Assembly (NCBI GenBank): GCA_946811695.1
Contig: OX328125.1
Coordinates: 41,395,653 to 41,459,652 of the forward strand
From: Gonocerus acuteangulatus
Lineage: Eukaryota > Arthropoda > Insecta > Hemiptera > Coreidae
Direction: 5' to 3'
Length of the DNA: 64,000 bases
The position numbers and the translations under genes were made by a program. This document shows, in pieces, positions 1-9,956 of the stretch. Position 1 is the stretch's first letter; each line of letters starts with the position of its first letter. The notes below the pieces were generated by a model. It saw only the letters and a list, made by a program, of their open reading frames with translations. It did not search any database and had not been told where the DNA came from.

Positions 1-170
1 GCCGTGACTTTAAATTGAGGTGGGGGTTTACCTTCTTCTATGGCTGTTTTAGCTAGATTGGAAATGCCATCAAAGAGTTGGTGAATTGCTCTAGGAATGA
101 TGCCGACTTGGTCAAGGCTTGATTCGACCTCAAACCCAGTGCCCATAGTATACGTTTTGCCACTACCAGT
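1..170 (-). CDS. KIF21-like: Kinesin motor domain exon (P-loop end onward), partial
   Basis: This exon encodes part of a kinesin ATPase motor domain, which moves along microtubules using ATP. Read on the minus strand it opens with TGSGKTYTMGTGFEVE, the Walker A P-loop (GxxxxGKT) completed by GQ from the upstream exon, and continues to GKPPPQFKVTA at the window edge. The acceptor is a T-rich tract ending in AG at 171-172, and the join to the exon at 2812-3034 is in phase 0. The GTGFE stretch after the P-loop and the FKV segment resemble the kinesin-4/KIF21 type more than KIF4 or KIF7, judged from memory of the family. The exon runs off the left edge, so the rest of the motor and the tail lie outside. 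Kinesin identity is near certain; the subfamily is likely. Confidence 0.9.
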
Positions 171-525
171 CTGAAAAAAAAATGTCATGAGATAAAAAAA
201 GTAGGCAAATTAAAAAAAAAAAAAAATAGCTGTAGTTCATGTCTTTGGCTACATGTATTCTGTCATTGTAATAAAATCCATCCTGATTCAAAGAATACTT
301 CTTCAACAATTTTTATGCCTTCAGAATATTTTGAAATATATTAGATCAAAAGAAGAGAGAATAAAAATAAAAATTAAGAATGAGAATAAAAATTAAAAAC
401 ATGTTTTCTGTTTTCATCAAATGATGTCATAAGCAAAATAATGGGACAAACTACCTTTATTATAATATAATCTCACTTATTTTTAATACCTGGACTACCA
501 GAGTGTCTGATACAGGATCTGGTTA

Positions 526-774
526 TATCGTCCCTTACATGTCAAAGTATCGACTATGCAAAATCTAATTTTTCAGATTCCAGACTTTACTCTTGGATTG
601 TGGACGATACGGCTTGTCACAAATTGTCACATCTCTAACCCCTTTAGAATTCCTTAAATAAAGTATCGAATAAGACCATTTTTCAATATATTACTTGGTA
701 AATGGAAAAATATGTTCGTTTTCTAGTTTGCTCTGATTTGCATAATCGATAGTTTGACATGGTAGGGACGATAC
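526..774. mobile_element. MITE family C, copy 1
   Basis: The ends form an inverted repeat of about 40 bp: the left end reads TATCGTCCCT..ACATGTCAAA and the right end, reverse complemented, reads TATCGTCCCTACCATGTCAA. The interior has no reading frame. A second copy in the opposite orientation is at 28613-28872 and a partial one near 38945-39065, so this is a dispersed non-autonomous family. The source transposase is unknown. Confidence 0.7.
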
Positions 775-1300
775 AGTCAACATTTTTATCATCTTATCTA
801 GTACATTTTAACAAACTCATTTTTTCCTGTGAGGAGAATATCGGATACAGCTGCACAGAAACATACAGCAATGCTCCTTGTGGTGTCTATTACAACCAAG
901 ATCCTTTATGGCGGCTTAGCCACTGTTAATTAAAGCATATGCAACATTTACACAACATATTCCCCTGGAGTAAATAAAATTAAATACACTTGCATTTTTT
1001 TTTTAAAGAAATAGATGTATTTTTTTAATATGCACGCATTCATAGCCTAAATTTCAAATTCAATCATTTCCATTTAAAAGCATTAAAAAAAAAAAACCAG
1101 AGTAAACATCATGTTAATACATTTTATTATGAATTATAAGAACAAAATAGTTCTTTTATCCCATTTTTTATATAGAAAAGGTATAAATAAAAGTCGGTTA
1201 TAATGACCCGAGATGACCTATGTATTACTGTAAGTAATATACAGGTGACCAGTCTAGGGTTAAAACTGTGCATGAATACAAACAGGAAATATTAGTTTTA

Positions 1301-1328
1301 CCAGGTCTGCAAGTTTAAAATGTCGTTT
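1301..1328. repeat. Mariner terminal inverted repeat (transposase 3' side)
   Basis: These 28 bp match the reverse complement of 2559-2586 with two mismatches near the outer end. A TA precedes them at 1299-1300. Confidence 0.9.
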
Positions 1329-1376
1329 ATTTCTTAAAATATATACACAGTAATTTAAAAAAAAGTATAATATATT

Positions 1377-2414
1377 TCATTCAAAGTACTGGCCCTCGCT
1401 TTCTACACATTTTGTCCATCTCTCGGGCAATTTATGGATACTATTCCAAAAGAATGCTTCATCTTTATTTGAAATCCATTCATCGAGACATTTTCTTACA
1501 TCCTCGAAATTGTTAAAATGTTGCTCAGCCAATGAGTGTCCCATCGATGAGAAGAGGTGATAATCAGAAGGCGCCAGGTCAGGTGAATACGGCGGGTGGG
1601 GTAGGAGTTCCCAACCAAGCGAAGAAATCGTTTCCTTAGTCAATCTGGCTGAATGTGCAGGAGCGTTATCATGCTGAAGAATGACTTTGGCGTGCCTGTG
1701 AGCCCATTCTGGGCGTTTTTCGATCAATGCGTGACTCAAATTGATCAATTGTTGTCGGTAGCGGTCGGTATTGACTGTTTCGCCGGGTTTGAGAAGCTCG
1801 TAGTAGATTACTCCCTTCTGATCCCACCACACACACAGCATTGTCTTCTTCCCAAAACGATCCGGTCTTGCACTCGATGTGGATGGTTGTCCTGGCGTTA
1901 CCCATGATTTTATTCGTTTGGGATTCTGAAAATAAATCCATTTTTTATCGCCAGTTACAACTCGATGCAAAAAACCCTTTCTTTCGTGGCGTAAAAGCAG
2001 CATTTCGCACACAGTTTTTCGTTTTTCCATCTGTCGTTCGTCCAATTCATGTGGAACCCATTTTCCAACCTTTTGAATCTTTCCCATAGCTCTCAGGCGA
2101 TCGGAAATGGCTTGCCTAGTGACATTCAACTGTTTTGCCATCATTTGTTGGGTTTGGGTATTGTCATCGTCTAATAAAGCTTGCAATTCGACGTCCTCAA
2201 ACTTTTTTGGTCGATTTTCTCGTTTTTTATCAGTAACATCAAAATCACCACGTTTGAAACTTTGAAACCAACGTTCACATGTCTTGACGGTTGGAGCAAG
2301 ATCGCCATAAGTCTCAACAAGAATTCGATGACATTCAGATGCCTTTTTCTTTTGATTAAATAAGAAAATCATGACATGCCGCAAATGCTCTTTATTTGGC
2401 TTAAAATTAGACAT
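1377..2414 (-). CDS. Mariner transposase, intact reading frame
   Basis: This is a DD34D transposase that cuts the element out and pastes it at TA sites, acting in the nucleus. The frame is open for 345 codons if started at the methionine of MSNFKPNKE. A longer start four codons upstream (2426) is possible, but 345 aa is the usual length for this subfamily. An N-terminal helix-turn-helix region (about residues 1-110, with CERWFQSF and the linker WVPHEL) is followed by the catalytic core. The catalytic aspartates are visible in VTGDKKW, HDNAPAH and PSDYHLF, with exactly 34 residues between the second and third. The YSPDLAPSDYHLF block and WDQKGVIYYELLKPGETVN block place it in the mauritiana group with Mos1. 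The residue after the first aspartate is K where E is common. No stop or frameshift interrupts it, so it could encode active protein. Confidence 0.93.
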   Translation of the reverse strand: MSNFKPNKEHLRHVMIFLFNQKKKASECHRILVETYGDLAPTVKTCERWFQSFKRGDFDVTDKKRENRPKKFEDVELQALLDDDNTQTQQMMAKQLNVTRQAISDRLRAMGKIQKVGKWVPHELDERQMEKRKTVCEMLLLRHERKGFLHRVVTGDKKWIYFQNPKRIKSWVTPGQPSTSSARPDRFGKKTMLCVWWDQKGVIYYELLKPGETVNTDRYRQQLINLSHALIEKRPEWAHRHAKVILQHDNAPAHSARLTKETISSLGWELLPHPPYSPDLAPSDYHLFSSMGHSLAEQHFNNFEDVRKCLDEWISNKDEAFFWNSIHKLPERWTKCVESEGQYFE

Positions 2415-2558
2415 TTTTAACACCAAAGAAAGGTATGATACGTCTGCGTAAACGACTTAAAAACAACTGACTTTTGTAAACAAATGACTAACAAACAAGA
2501 TAGCGTTTAGAGATAAACAAATCCTTCAATAGGCTAAGAGCGCATTCTATTGGAATTA

Positions 2559-2586
2559 AAACGACATTTTAAACTTGCAATCCTGG
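2559..2586. repeat. Mariner terminal inverted repeat (transposase 5' side)
   Basis: This is the partner of 1301-1328. A TA at 2587-2588 completes the target duplication. Confidence 0.9.
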
Positions 2587-2811
2587 TATATGCCATCAGG
2601 TGCATTTCGGAAGGTCATTTTACTCGTGTTCTACAAAGATATGTTTATTATTTTTCAGCTCATCCTCCCAAATATATTATTTTTGCTTTTAATGATCCAA
2701 AATTCATAACAATGATTTTTTGGGATGGTTTATCTATAAGTTATCATTGTTTTCCAGCAAGTGTAAAGGATATGCATTTATGAATAATAATATCAGTAGT
2801 TACGAAATTAC

Positions 2812-3034
2812 CTGCCCATATGCAAGTACAGTAGCATTGTAGCCACTGAGGGAGCCGGAGACAAGAGGAGCGACTGTTGTATTATAAACGGATTCCTGAT
2901 CAGCATCGGTGTCAAACACATAATCATAAGTAAATGATTTGTCTGATCCAATAGTGACCTGCGGCTCACTAGGGGTAACTGCAGTGCACACCCTACACAT
3001 ATCAATTACTTCCCGAGCCAACTGCGGGCGGATC
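2812..3034 (-). CDS. KIF21-like: Kinesin motor domain exon, N-terminal beta-sheet to P-loop
   Basis: The exon encodes [16 protein letters not shown] at its start, then FTYDYVFD and [11 protein letters not shown] at its end. These are the conserved N-terminal motor blocks: the RP strand, the DYVFD strand and the start of the P-loop. It is 223 bp long. The upstream acceptor (AG at 3035-3036) leaves a single G before the ATC codon, so the missing upstream exon must end with two bases of an arginine codon. The donor is CAG followed by GTAATT at 2810-2811. The lower exon at 1-170 continues exactly with TGSGKT. The first coding exon, which should end in a VAVR-like segment, was not located in the window. 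Confidence 0.92.
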
Positions 3035-3254
3035 CTGAAACAAATGAATAACTTGAATAAATCATTTAAAAAATAAATAAAGAAACAACTGTATTAAAAT
3101 TTAGTTTGATGTTAAACCAAATGTATAAAATATATGGTGTTCTCATGAAATGGGTTAGGACACAAAGCAAACCATAAGAGGACTTAATTACTTACTTAGT
3201 CCTGCATTGGAAGAAAAGGTTATTAGTAAAATAAATAATATAATGATATTTTAC

Positions 3255-3373
3255 TATAGCCCTGCCGCAAACAAAAGAACAAGTTAGTGCGCATGCTTTG
3301 CATTCAGCCCATCTGTGTGAAGCTCCCCTCGGGCCACGCCCCTTCTGGTTCTTTTGTTTGCGGGCGGACTATA
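3255..3373. mobile_element. Short MITE with 26-bp inverted ends
   Basis: The ends TATAGCCCTGCCGCAAACAA at left and its near reverse complement at right (GTTTGCGGGCGGACTATA) enclose a GC-richer centre without reading frame. It is about 119 bp, possibly flanked by a TA duplication. It lies just upstream of the kinesin exon. Confidence 0.65.
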
Positions 3374-3672
3374 ATGGTATTTTATTCTTTATATTGAAGG
3401 AAACATTTTGGGTAGATTTCAGGTCTAGTTAATACTGTATTATAGAATAGGATAGAATAGAATAATATTTATTTCCAAAAACTCGTTTTCGAGATATGGA
3501 CAAGTCATATAATAATATTATAATACATTTAACACTACATTTGCAAATTTAAGTCAAGATGCCAGTCCGGATGGTAAATCTATTTCAAAAAATTCTTCAG
3601 TTGTATAACAAGTTCTTTGTCGGAGTATTCTTTTCAGTTTCTGGACAAGTCTTGTGGTCGGCTGGATGTTTC

Positions 3673-5550
3673 TTAATTCCTCAGGCAGGAAATTGAACAA
3701 AACTCCACTCCTTTCCTATAAAACGTTGTCGTATGTTTCTGAATTTTGATTTTTCCTTTTTGGCGTATAGAGTAGTAGTGGTCATCTCCATGAATTTTAA
3801 ATTGGGATAAGTTTTTTTTTACATATTTTACTATTGCCAAAATATACAGCGACGGCAGTGTTAAAATTCCTAATTGCTCAAAGTATTTCCTGGCTGATGA
3901 TCTTCTTTTTAGTTTCATGATGTGCCTTACAATTCTCTTTTGAATCTTGAAGATTTGGATGGCTTGCAACTTGTTACCCCACAATTCAATGCCATATAAT
4001 TGTGATTCGAAAGTCCCATAATACACATTTATTAAATCCGTTATGTCCAATATCTTTGAAAGATTTTTTATTATGAAGCATGAGGTGTTAAGCTTTTTTT
4101 TAATCTTGTCTATATGCTTCTGCCAGCTGAGATTATTATCCAGTATTAGCCCCAGAAATTTTATACTGCTTGCTTCTTCTATTTTTGTTTGATCAATAGC
4201 TATACCTAAAGATTTTTTATTTGTTCCTTTTGCTGAAAAATGTATATATTTTGTTTTTTCTATATTAAGTTTTAATTTATTACTTTTGATCCATGTATCC
4301 AGTTTGTCTAGTGTCTGTTCTGATGTCCTTTTAACTTCTTCATGTGTCTTTCCCGAAACAAAAAATGTTACGTCATCTGCATAGAGAAAAACTTTAACAT
4401 TTTCTAAATAAGACACTAAGTCATTTATGTAGAGTAGGAAAAGCAGCGGACCCAAAACAGAACCTTGTGGGACACCTCTCTTTACATTTTTCATTTCTGA
4501 TCTATTGCATTCGCTATTTACTACCACATATTGCTTCCTATTATTTAGATACGATTCTAAAAGGTTTTTTGCGTTTCCTCGAATACCAAAAGCCTGTAAT
4601 TTTTTTATTAATATTTCATGATCAACCAGATCGAAAGCTTTTGAAAGATCAGCAAATATAGCTATACATTTTTCTTTCTTGTCTATTTTTTCCCTAATTT
4701 CATTTGTCAGTCTTATTATTGCATTAACGGCCGATTTCTTTTTACGGAAACCATATTGATTTTCTGCAAGAATGCTTTTTTTTTCAATCCAGCTTACTAG
4801 TCTTGTACTTATGGCTTGCTCAAATATTTTTGATATTATTGGTAAAATTGCTACTGGACGAAAATTTCCAATTTTTTTACTTTTATTACTTTTCTGCACT
4901 GGCTTTATCTTAGCAATTTTCAAATCATCAGGAAATATTCCTTGAGAAAAACAAAAATTAATTATTCTCTTGATAGGTTTCTCAATTACGGGGCCAATTT
5001 CTTTTAATATAACATTATTTAGATAGGGGGCGAGGTTAGCTCAGTGGTAGAGCACTGGACTAATAAGCTGGAGGCCTGAGTTCAAATCCCGAGCAAGCAC
5101 TAAAGATTTTTTCTTCTAGTGTCTTCGTTCATTGGTTAATTCGGCCTCCCTGACCGTCCCTAGGCCAACCCAGCCTTTAATAAATTTAATAATGGGTACC
5201 TTGGGTGCTAATGACTCCAGCAGTCGAAGCAGCCAAGGGGAAAATCAGGCGGCCGGAGCATAGTACTGACCAGACTATCTCCCTAGTGTGCCTTATGGTC
5301 ATGAATCAGATACCTCTATAGTATCTGCCCCTCAGGGCCCTCGAGGCCTGTTACGGGACTGATTTTTTTTTTTTTTTATTTTTATTATTTAGATAATTTA
5401 CATCGAAACTGTTTTTATTTTTTAATTATTTGTTTCACTTCAATTTCTGTGACTGGATAAAGGTATATGCTTTCATTGATACAATTTTTCATATCACGAA
5501 TCGTTACTTTTTTCTCCATAAAGGATGCCAATACCAATGCAAACATTAAT
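3673..5550 (-). pseudogene. LINE reverse transcriptase, broken
   Basis: The reverse transcriptase of a LINE copies its RNA at the target site. From 4923 to 3673 the frame is open for over 400 codons, with motifs in order: NFRPVAIL, YGFRKKKSAVNAI, FADLSKAFDLVDH (catalytic D), GVPQGSVLGPLLFLLYINDL, YADD at 4372-4383, then FLGLILDNNLSWQKHI and a thumb-like C terminus. The frame continues upstream without a methionine (GIFPDDLKIAKI, VILKEIGPVIEKPIKR) to 5025, is split by the SINE, and resumes at 5396 with KNSFDVNYLNN. A one-base frameshift around 5425 separates it from PVTEIEVKQIIKK. It is therefore a dead copy with an otherwise well-kept polymerase domain. Confidence 0.88.
5026..5383 (+). mobile_element. 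SINE family A, copy 1 (tRNA-derived), reference copy
   Basis: The tRNA-like head at 5030-5100 has an A-box (TAGCTCAGTGG, 5037-5047) and a B-box (GAGTTCAAATCC, 5078-5089), the two internal RNA polymerase III promoter blocks. A body with a CCTTGG/CCAAGG-closed hairpin near 5203-5241 follows, then a T-rich tail after ACGGGACTGA. Both sides carry the exact 12-bp duplication ATTATTTAGATA (5014-5025 and 5384-5395). It interrupts the minus-strand LINE coding region, so it is younger than that LINE. Confidence 0.92.
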
Positions 5551-6032
5551 AATGTTGAATTAATTAAATGGAAATTACCTATAATTTATTTTATGCTTAA
5601 TAATCTTCCCTAGTAGCCTCATTGCAAAAAAATTATGAAGCAATCAATGAATATTTTATGAATTGTAAGAAATACTAAAAATGGAAGCAGGCAGATTTTC
5701 TGTCAAGTTTTACCGTTCCTACACCAGATCATTACTGAACACACTCTTTGTTCAGTACAATATAAATATTAGATCTAAATTATGGGTTTCTTGAGGCAGG
5801 CTATAGGGCAAATCAAAGGCCTTTTTCCGCCATAAATATTATATTCTACAGCAAAGCCATTTTTGGAATCAATGTTCCACATAAAACAAAGTAATAATGT
5901 ATAAAATAAAATAAAAAATATTAAATCCCCATTCACAATGTAGGTTTTAGGCCTAGGCTGATAAGCAGCATTTATATTTAGAAGCAGGTGATGAAAATTC
6001 ATTAAAATATAGAAGGAAGATGCTAGGAGGTA

Positions 6033-7286
6033 AGGTCCAAAAGTTCCGGCCTGGGATAGAAGGAAAGGTGAAAGAAAAAAACTGGTTTTACTGTTTTTCA
6101 ATATATTCTCCTCTAAGTTCAACACAATTAGTACAACGCTTTGGCAACATTTCTATACCATGAAAAAAATAATTTTCTTCTTTGTTAAAAAAATGTTCTT
6201 CCACTGCTGCTTGGAGCTCTTCATCAGTGTTAAATCACCTTCCACGAAGGTCAGATTTTAACTTTGAGAAAAGGTAGAAATCGCTAGGGGCCAAGTCTGG
6301 GCTGTAGGAGAGGACAGATTTCTTGGAACCCACAGTCCTTCACAGCGGCCTTGGAAATCAATGCTGTGTGGACAGAGGCATTGTCGTGAAGGAGACAGAC
6401 ACCTCTGCTTAACTTCTCTCGCCTCTTTTCTTTATTGGCGTCTCGTAACCGGTGAAGTAGGGCTGCATAATACTCACCATTCATTGTGGTAATCCTTTCT
6501 TTAAAATCTATCAGTAGTATTCCTTTACAGTCCCAAAAAATTGTGGCCATTACCTTTATTGTTGACTGCGTGACTTTTGCCTTTAAAGGAGGCGCTTCTC
6601 CTGGTCTTCTCCATTCCATGGACTCTCTTTTGCTGAGTGGGTCATAATATAGAACCATTGTCTCATCCCCAGTTACAATTGAGTACAAAAAATTCCTTGG
6701 GTCAGCATTATACGCGCGTAAAAATTCATTGCAGCAGTGAACTCGTTCCTGTTTTTGAGCAGCTGAAAGAATTTTTGGAAACCATCTTGCACTAACCTTG
6801 TTCATATGCAAATGTTCTTTGATGATCCTCAAAACACTTGTTTTTGAAAGCCCTAACCTCGCTGCTATTTCCTTGGTTTTTAGTCGCCGGTCAGACAGCA
6901 AAGTTGGATTGTTTCAGAAGTGACAGCTTCCAATGAGCGACCGGGACGAGGGTCATCTTCTAGACTTTCTCTCCCTAAGTTAAATAATTTTGCCCATTCT
7001 TTCACTGTGGAATACAAGGAGGAGGACTGCACGTATACACAATCCAAGCGCTCTTTAATTTGCGCAGGAGTAAGACCCTCTTTACAAAAGAATTTAATTA
7101 CCGCACGGTACTCGAGTTTGAACGTTGTAAAAATGGGGAGTTTCCTTCAAGGCTGGACACTGACTGACAAGACTGAGGAAGTGAGGGCGATGGGTATGGA
7201 GTGAGCAGGCATGGACCTGCATAGGCCTGCAGGTCCCGGCACGTTTGAAGGAGGGGAAGCAGGACAGGCCGGAAACTTATGGACCT
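6033..7286 (-). mobile_element. Second mariner element, degenerate coding region
   Basis: The element is 1254 bp long, with ends AGGTCCAAAAGTTCCGGCCT at left and an inverted near match at right (AGGTCCATAAGTTTCCGGCC read on the minus strand), flanked by TA at 6031-6032 and 7287-7288. It encodes a mariner transposase of a different subfamily from the one at 1377. The well-kept ends with a broken gene suggest it is older or was mobilised in trans. Confidence 0.9.
6088..7122 (-). pseudogene. Mariner transposase, broken by two frameshifts and a stop
   Basis: Three pieces on the minus strand together cover a whole transposase. The N-terminal piece (7122 down to about 6905) reads FKLEYRAVIKFF to LEDDPRPGRS, the DNA-binding part. 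A frameshift near 6905 leads into LSDRRLKTKEIAARLGLSK, then VTGDETMVLYYDP (first aspartate), FWDCKGILLIDF and LLHDNASVH (second aspartate). A second frameshift near 6308 leads into YSPDLAPSDFYLFSKL (third aspartate). A TGA after LRGR near 6239 interrupts the C-terminal piece, which ends GEYIEKQ. No start codon is visible. It is clearly mariner but not of the mauritiana group; finer assignment is unsure. Confidence 0.9.
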
Positions 7287-8973
7287 TACTACGTACACAT
7301 GAAACACAAGATGACATATGCACCATATGAGTGTGTGTGTGTGTGTACAAATTTGAACCATCGTTATTTCCGTGATCTATGGGTTCTAAAACATAATCAT
7401 TTCTTGTCGGCACTTCCGGCCTGCGTCATGAGATCGACGCCACAAGCGGGTTTCGTTCCTATGGAGTGAGGGGGGAAATGCGGAAAAAAGAATTTGTAAC
7501 ATTTAGGAACTTAGCTGAAGTTTTATTAAATTTCCGGCTATTTCTTTAAATGTCTAAGTCGTTGTATCAATTCAAACTAACTACACCAGATTACTTTTAC
7601 CATCATCATGAAACAACCACTTCGAAGTTGCTTATCGTCACGTACACCTCATCCGGCCGGCTCCTTCCTCATCGTCATCTATATACATCTGTATTCACTG
7701 TGTCCACTCAAGTTCCTATCTGTATTATCTACCTCTTTGTCCACTTAACAGTTCCCGAAGAGCTTTGATATGTTAAAATTATTTTATCAGCACATTAAAA
7801 CTGTCGATGAGAAAAACTTCGTTGTCGATTTTTTTTATTCGTGAATCTTTGTTCATATTTTTGAGTTTGATGTCTATGTGAATAATTAAAACCGTTTTCC
7901 GAACTCCATAGACTTTTTTGCAGCAAACATCTAATTTGCTTGGGTTATAAATATACCAGGCATTATTGTGTCAAAATCTGAATTTACCTAAAAGTGGTGG
8001 TTTTTTTCGTAACTTTTCTTTTAAAACCACTCGGTCGAAATGAAACGGTTTGGTACTTAATCGACGCAGAATTTAATGATCTCAATATTTGTTGATAGTC
8101 ATATTTTCGGTTAAATGCTTTGTTTAGAAAAACCGTGAAACGTCCAAAAATGTCTAGATTTCCCCGCATTATGGCTCTAGCTGAACTCAAAAATTGTGGC
8201 AAACATCATTTCATTGATCTAAAAAAAAAAAAGTATTCTTATTTCGAGAAATTTGACAGGTTAGAATTTTTTTCCAGGAGGGAAGGCCTTGGGCAGCTAT
8301 GTGTGCCTAATTAGTTACCTATTATTTTACTACAATAGATACTTATCAAGATCATGAATGAAGTAAGTCGGTTAACAACACTGGGGTTGTCATAAGGCAC
8401 TTGGTCTATAATGAACAAGTTGCTTTTACAATCTGTACTAATAAAGATGATTATTAAGCTGTACAGGAGGTAATGGCATCGTGAAATACATGGCATTAGT
8501 GTACCAAGGCCGTCGGGAAGAATGGATTAACAGGCAGGTTCGTACGTCAGTAGTATATGAATGGAGTAGGGAGGCCATTGATAGGCCTGGGACTCCTTCA
8601 GGTGGCGGACTGATAAACGGCACCTGAATAGGTCTCACAATGTTGGCCATGTTCCACTTACCACTCTTGGATGGTTTTCGCCTGTTGCTATATTTGGAAA
8701 CTAGTTTTTTTTTCTCTCTCGTAAATGTTGAGGTAATTGCTAAAAACACAATTCTCCTCAAGCAGGCGGCAAGTTATATGAAAAAGGCCTCTAAACAGCA
8801 ATTTAATAACTAGTTTGCTAAGCTTTAATGTATATATCAATTTTGAAATACCACAAACTTTTAGATAGTCGGCATACCTTTATTAAATTTCTCTCGTTCA
8901 CATCACCGCATCGCTTACAAAAAGACAGGAAATGCAATCATTTTTACGAGGTGGCACAATTTGGCGTGATTTA
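7287..8973. other. Non-coding stretch, nothing recognised
   Basis: The sequence holds a short GT run near 7331-7346, A and T homopolymers, and scattered short open frames without family resemblance. No RNA gene, exon or element boundary could be supported. Confidence 0.5.
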
Positions 8974-9546
8974 CTATAGTCTGTTCAGATAGACGGAAAA
9001 GTTCAATTCCGCATGCGCGAATTTTTGAGGGAAATATTCCCGGCGGTTCAACCATTTGCAAACTCCCATTTCAAGGAAGAACACGATACGTGAAACATTA
9101 TAAAAACTGATTATGTCTCGTTTAAGACTAGGGAAGGCTTTGAGAGGTCAGTCAAAGGAAATAGTGCCTAATATTTATCAATACATAGCCAAAGCTAAGA
9201 CTAAAAACGTTTTAAACCTCCTAGTGATACGGCTATAACACCAATTTCCTGCATGGGGAATATAGGCCACGTCCTTTTCCCTCCAACTAAACCATCTATT
9301 TTGAACTGGCTATAGCTTAAATTAAATTTAGCCTTAGTTTTGGCTAAGTTTTAAACTCTATCTTCCTTGTCTGATTCTCAAAGCCTTCCCTGGTCACGAA
9401 CCAGCCATAATCAGTTTTTATTGAGTTTAAAGTAGTGTGTTGTTCTTTGTAATGGAAATGCAAATGGTGGAACCATTGGGAATATTTCCCTCAGAATTTC
9501 GCGCATGCGGGATTAGAACTATTCGATCTAACTGAACGGGCTATAG
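8974..9546. mobile_element. Foldback element, family G, complete copy
   Basis: A 573-bp unit begins and ends with CTATAG and has inverted arms of about 160 bp (8974-9140 and about 9385-9546). Both outer arms contain GTTCA, then GCATGCGCGAA-like sequence, then a GGAAATATTCCC segment and TTTGCAAA. It has no coding capacity. Related partial copies lie at 26876-27380, 27840-28020 and 43494-43560, so it is a dispersed foldback family. Confidence 0.75.
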
Positions 9547-9656
9547 CAAGTAAACATTGGAAAACGCTGTTCTAGACAATGCGAGTGTTCATGTTGCACT
9601 TCTTGCGTTTGGTTTCTTTCTTGTTCTATTATTTCAACATTTGTGAAGTCGAATTC

Positions 9657-9669
9657 GTGTGTGTGTATG

Positions 9670-9728
<59 letters not shown>

Positions 9729-9764
9729 GTATATATATATTATGTATATATGTGTGTGTATATT
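9657..9764. repeat. GT/AT microsatellite
   Basis: Runs of GT then interrupted AT repeats. Short frames over it translate to YI repeats and are spurious. Confidence 0.95.
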
Positions 9765-9956
9765 AGATGCTCAGACTGAGTCGTTAGCAGTAGTGTTTAT
9801 ATTGTATGGAATGTTTAGAAAATTTGACCTAGGAATTGGGGGATGATTTTCTTTTTTCTTTCTTTTTTTTGTAAGAAATTGAAGGTTTAATGACGACATG
9901 AACGTACCTAACAAAATTCAAATGTTTTTTTCGGACAAATTTACAACAGCTTCGGT

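Larger units (their letters stand above)
1301..2586 (-). mobile_element. Mariner transposon, mauritiana subfamily, apparently complete
   Basis: The element is 1286 bp long, with 28-bp terminal inverted repeats at 1301-1328 and 2559-2586 that differ at two positions, and TA dinucleotides on both sides (1299-1300 and 2587-2588), as expected for mariner insertion. The ends begin CCAGGTCTGCAAGTTT. It sits in the kinesin intron in the same orientation as the gene. Intact ends, a TA duplication and an open transposase frame suggest a recent insertion. Confidence 0.95.
171..2811 (-). other. Kinesin intron carrying a MITE and a mariner
   Basis: The intron is bounded by GT at 2810-2811 and AG at 171-172 on the minus strand, about 2.6 kb in all. 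It contains the inverted-repeat element at 526-774 and the mariner at 1301-2586. The remaining sequence is AT-rich with homopolymer A and T runs and shows no other coding signal. Confidence 0.8.
3440..5600 (-). mobile_element. 5'-truncated LINE remnant split by a SINE
   Basis: A non-LTR retrotransposon of the CR1/Jockey-like kind runs on the minus strand. Its 3' end is a TATTC/TATCC-type microsatellite at about 3440-3470, typical of such elements. Coding sequence extends through the reverse transcriptase to about 5550. The SINE at 5026-5383 interrupts it. The exact 5' breakpoint near 5600 is not clear, and no endonuclease domain is present. Confidence 0.8.

Noticed and set aside
5030..5100. 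tRNA gene
   Set aside because: The tRNA-like head lacks a mature 3' end and is followed by a SINE body with target duplications. The same holds for the heads at 12301, 54172 and others.
5775..6125. 116-codon hydrophobic frame
   Set aside because: It runs into the mariner end at 6033 in a frame different from the transposase and looks fortuitous.
9579..9846. YI-repeat frames
   Set aside because: They are translations of the AT/GT microsatellite.
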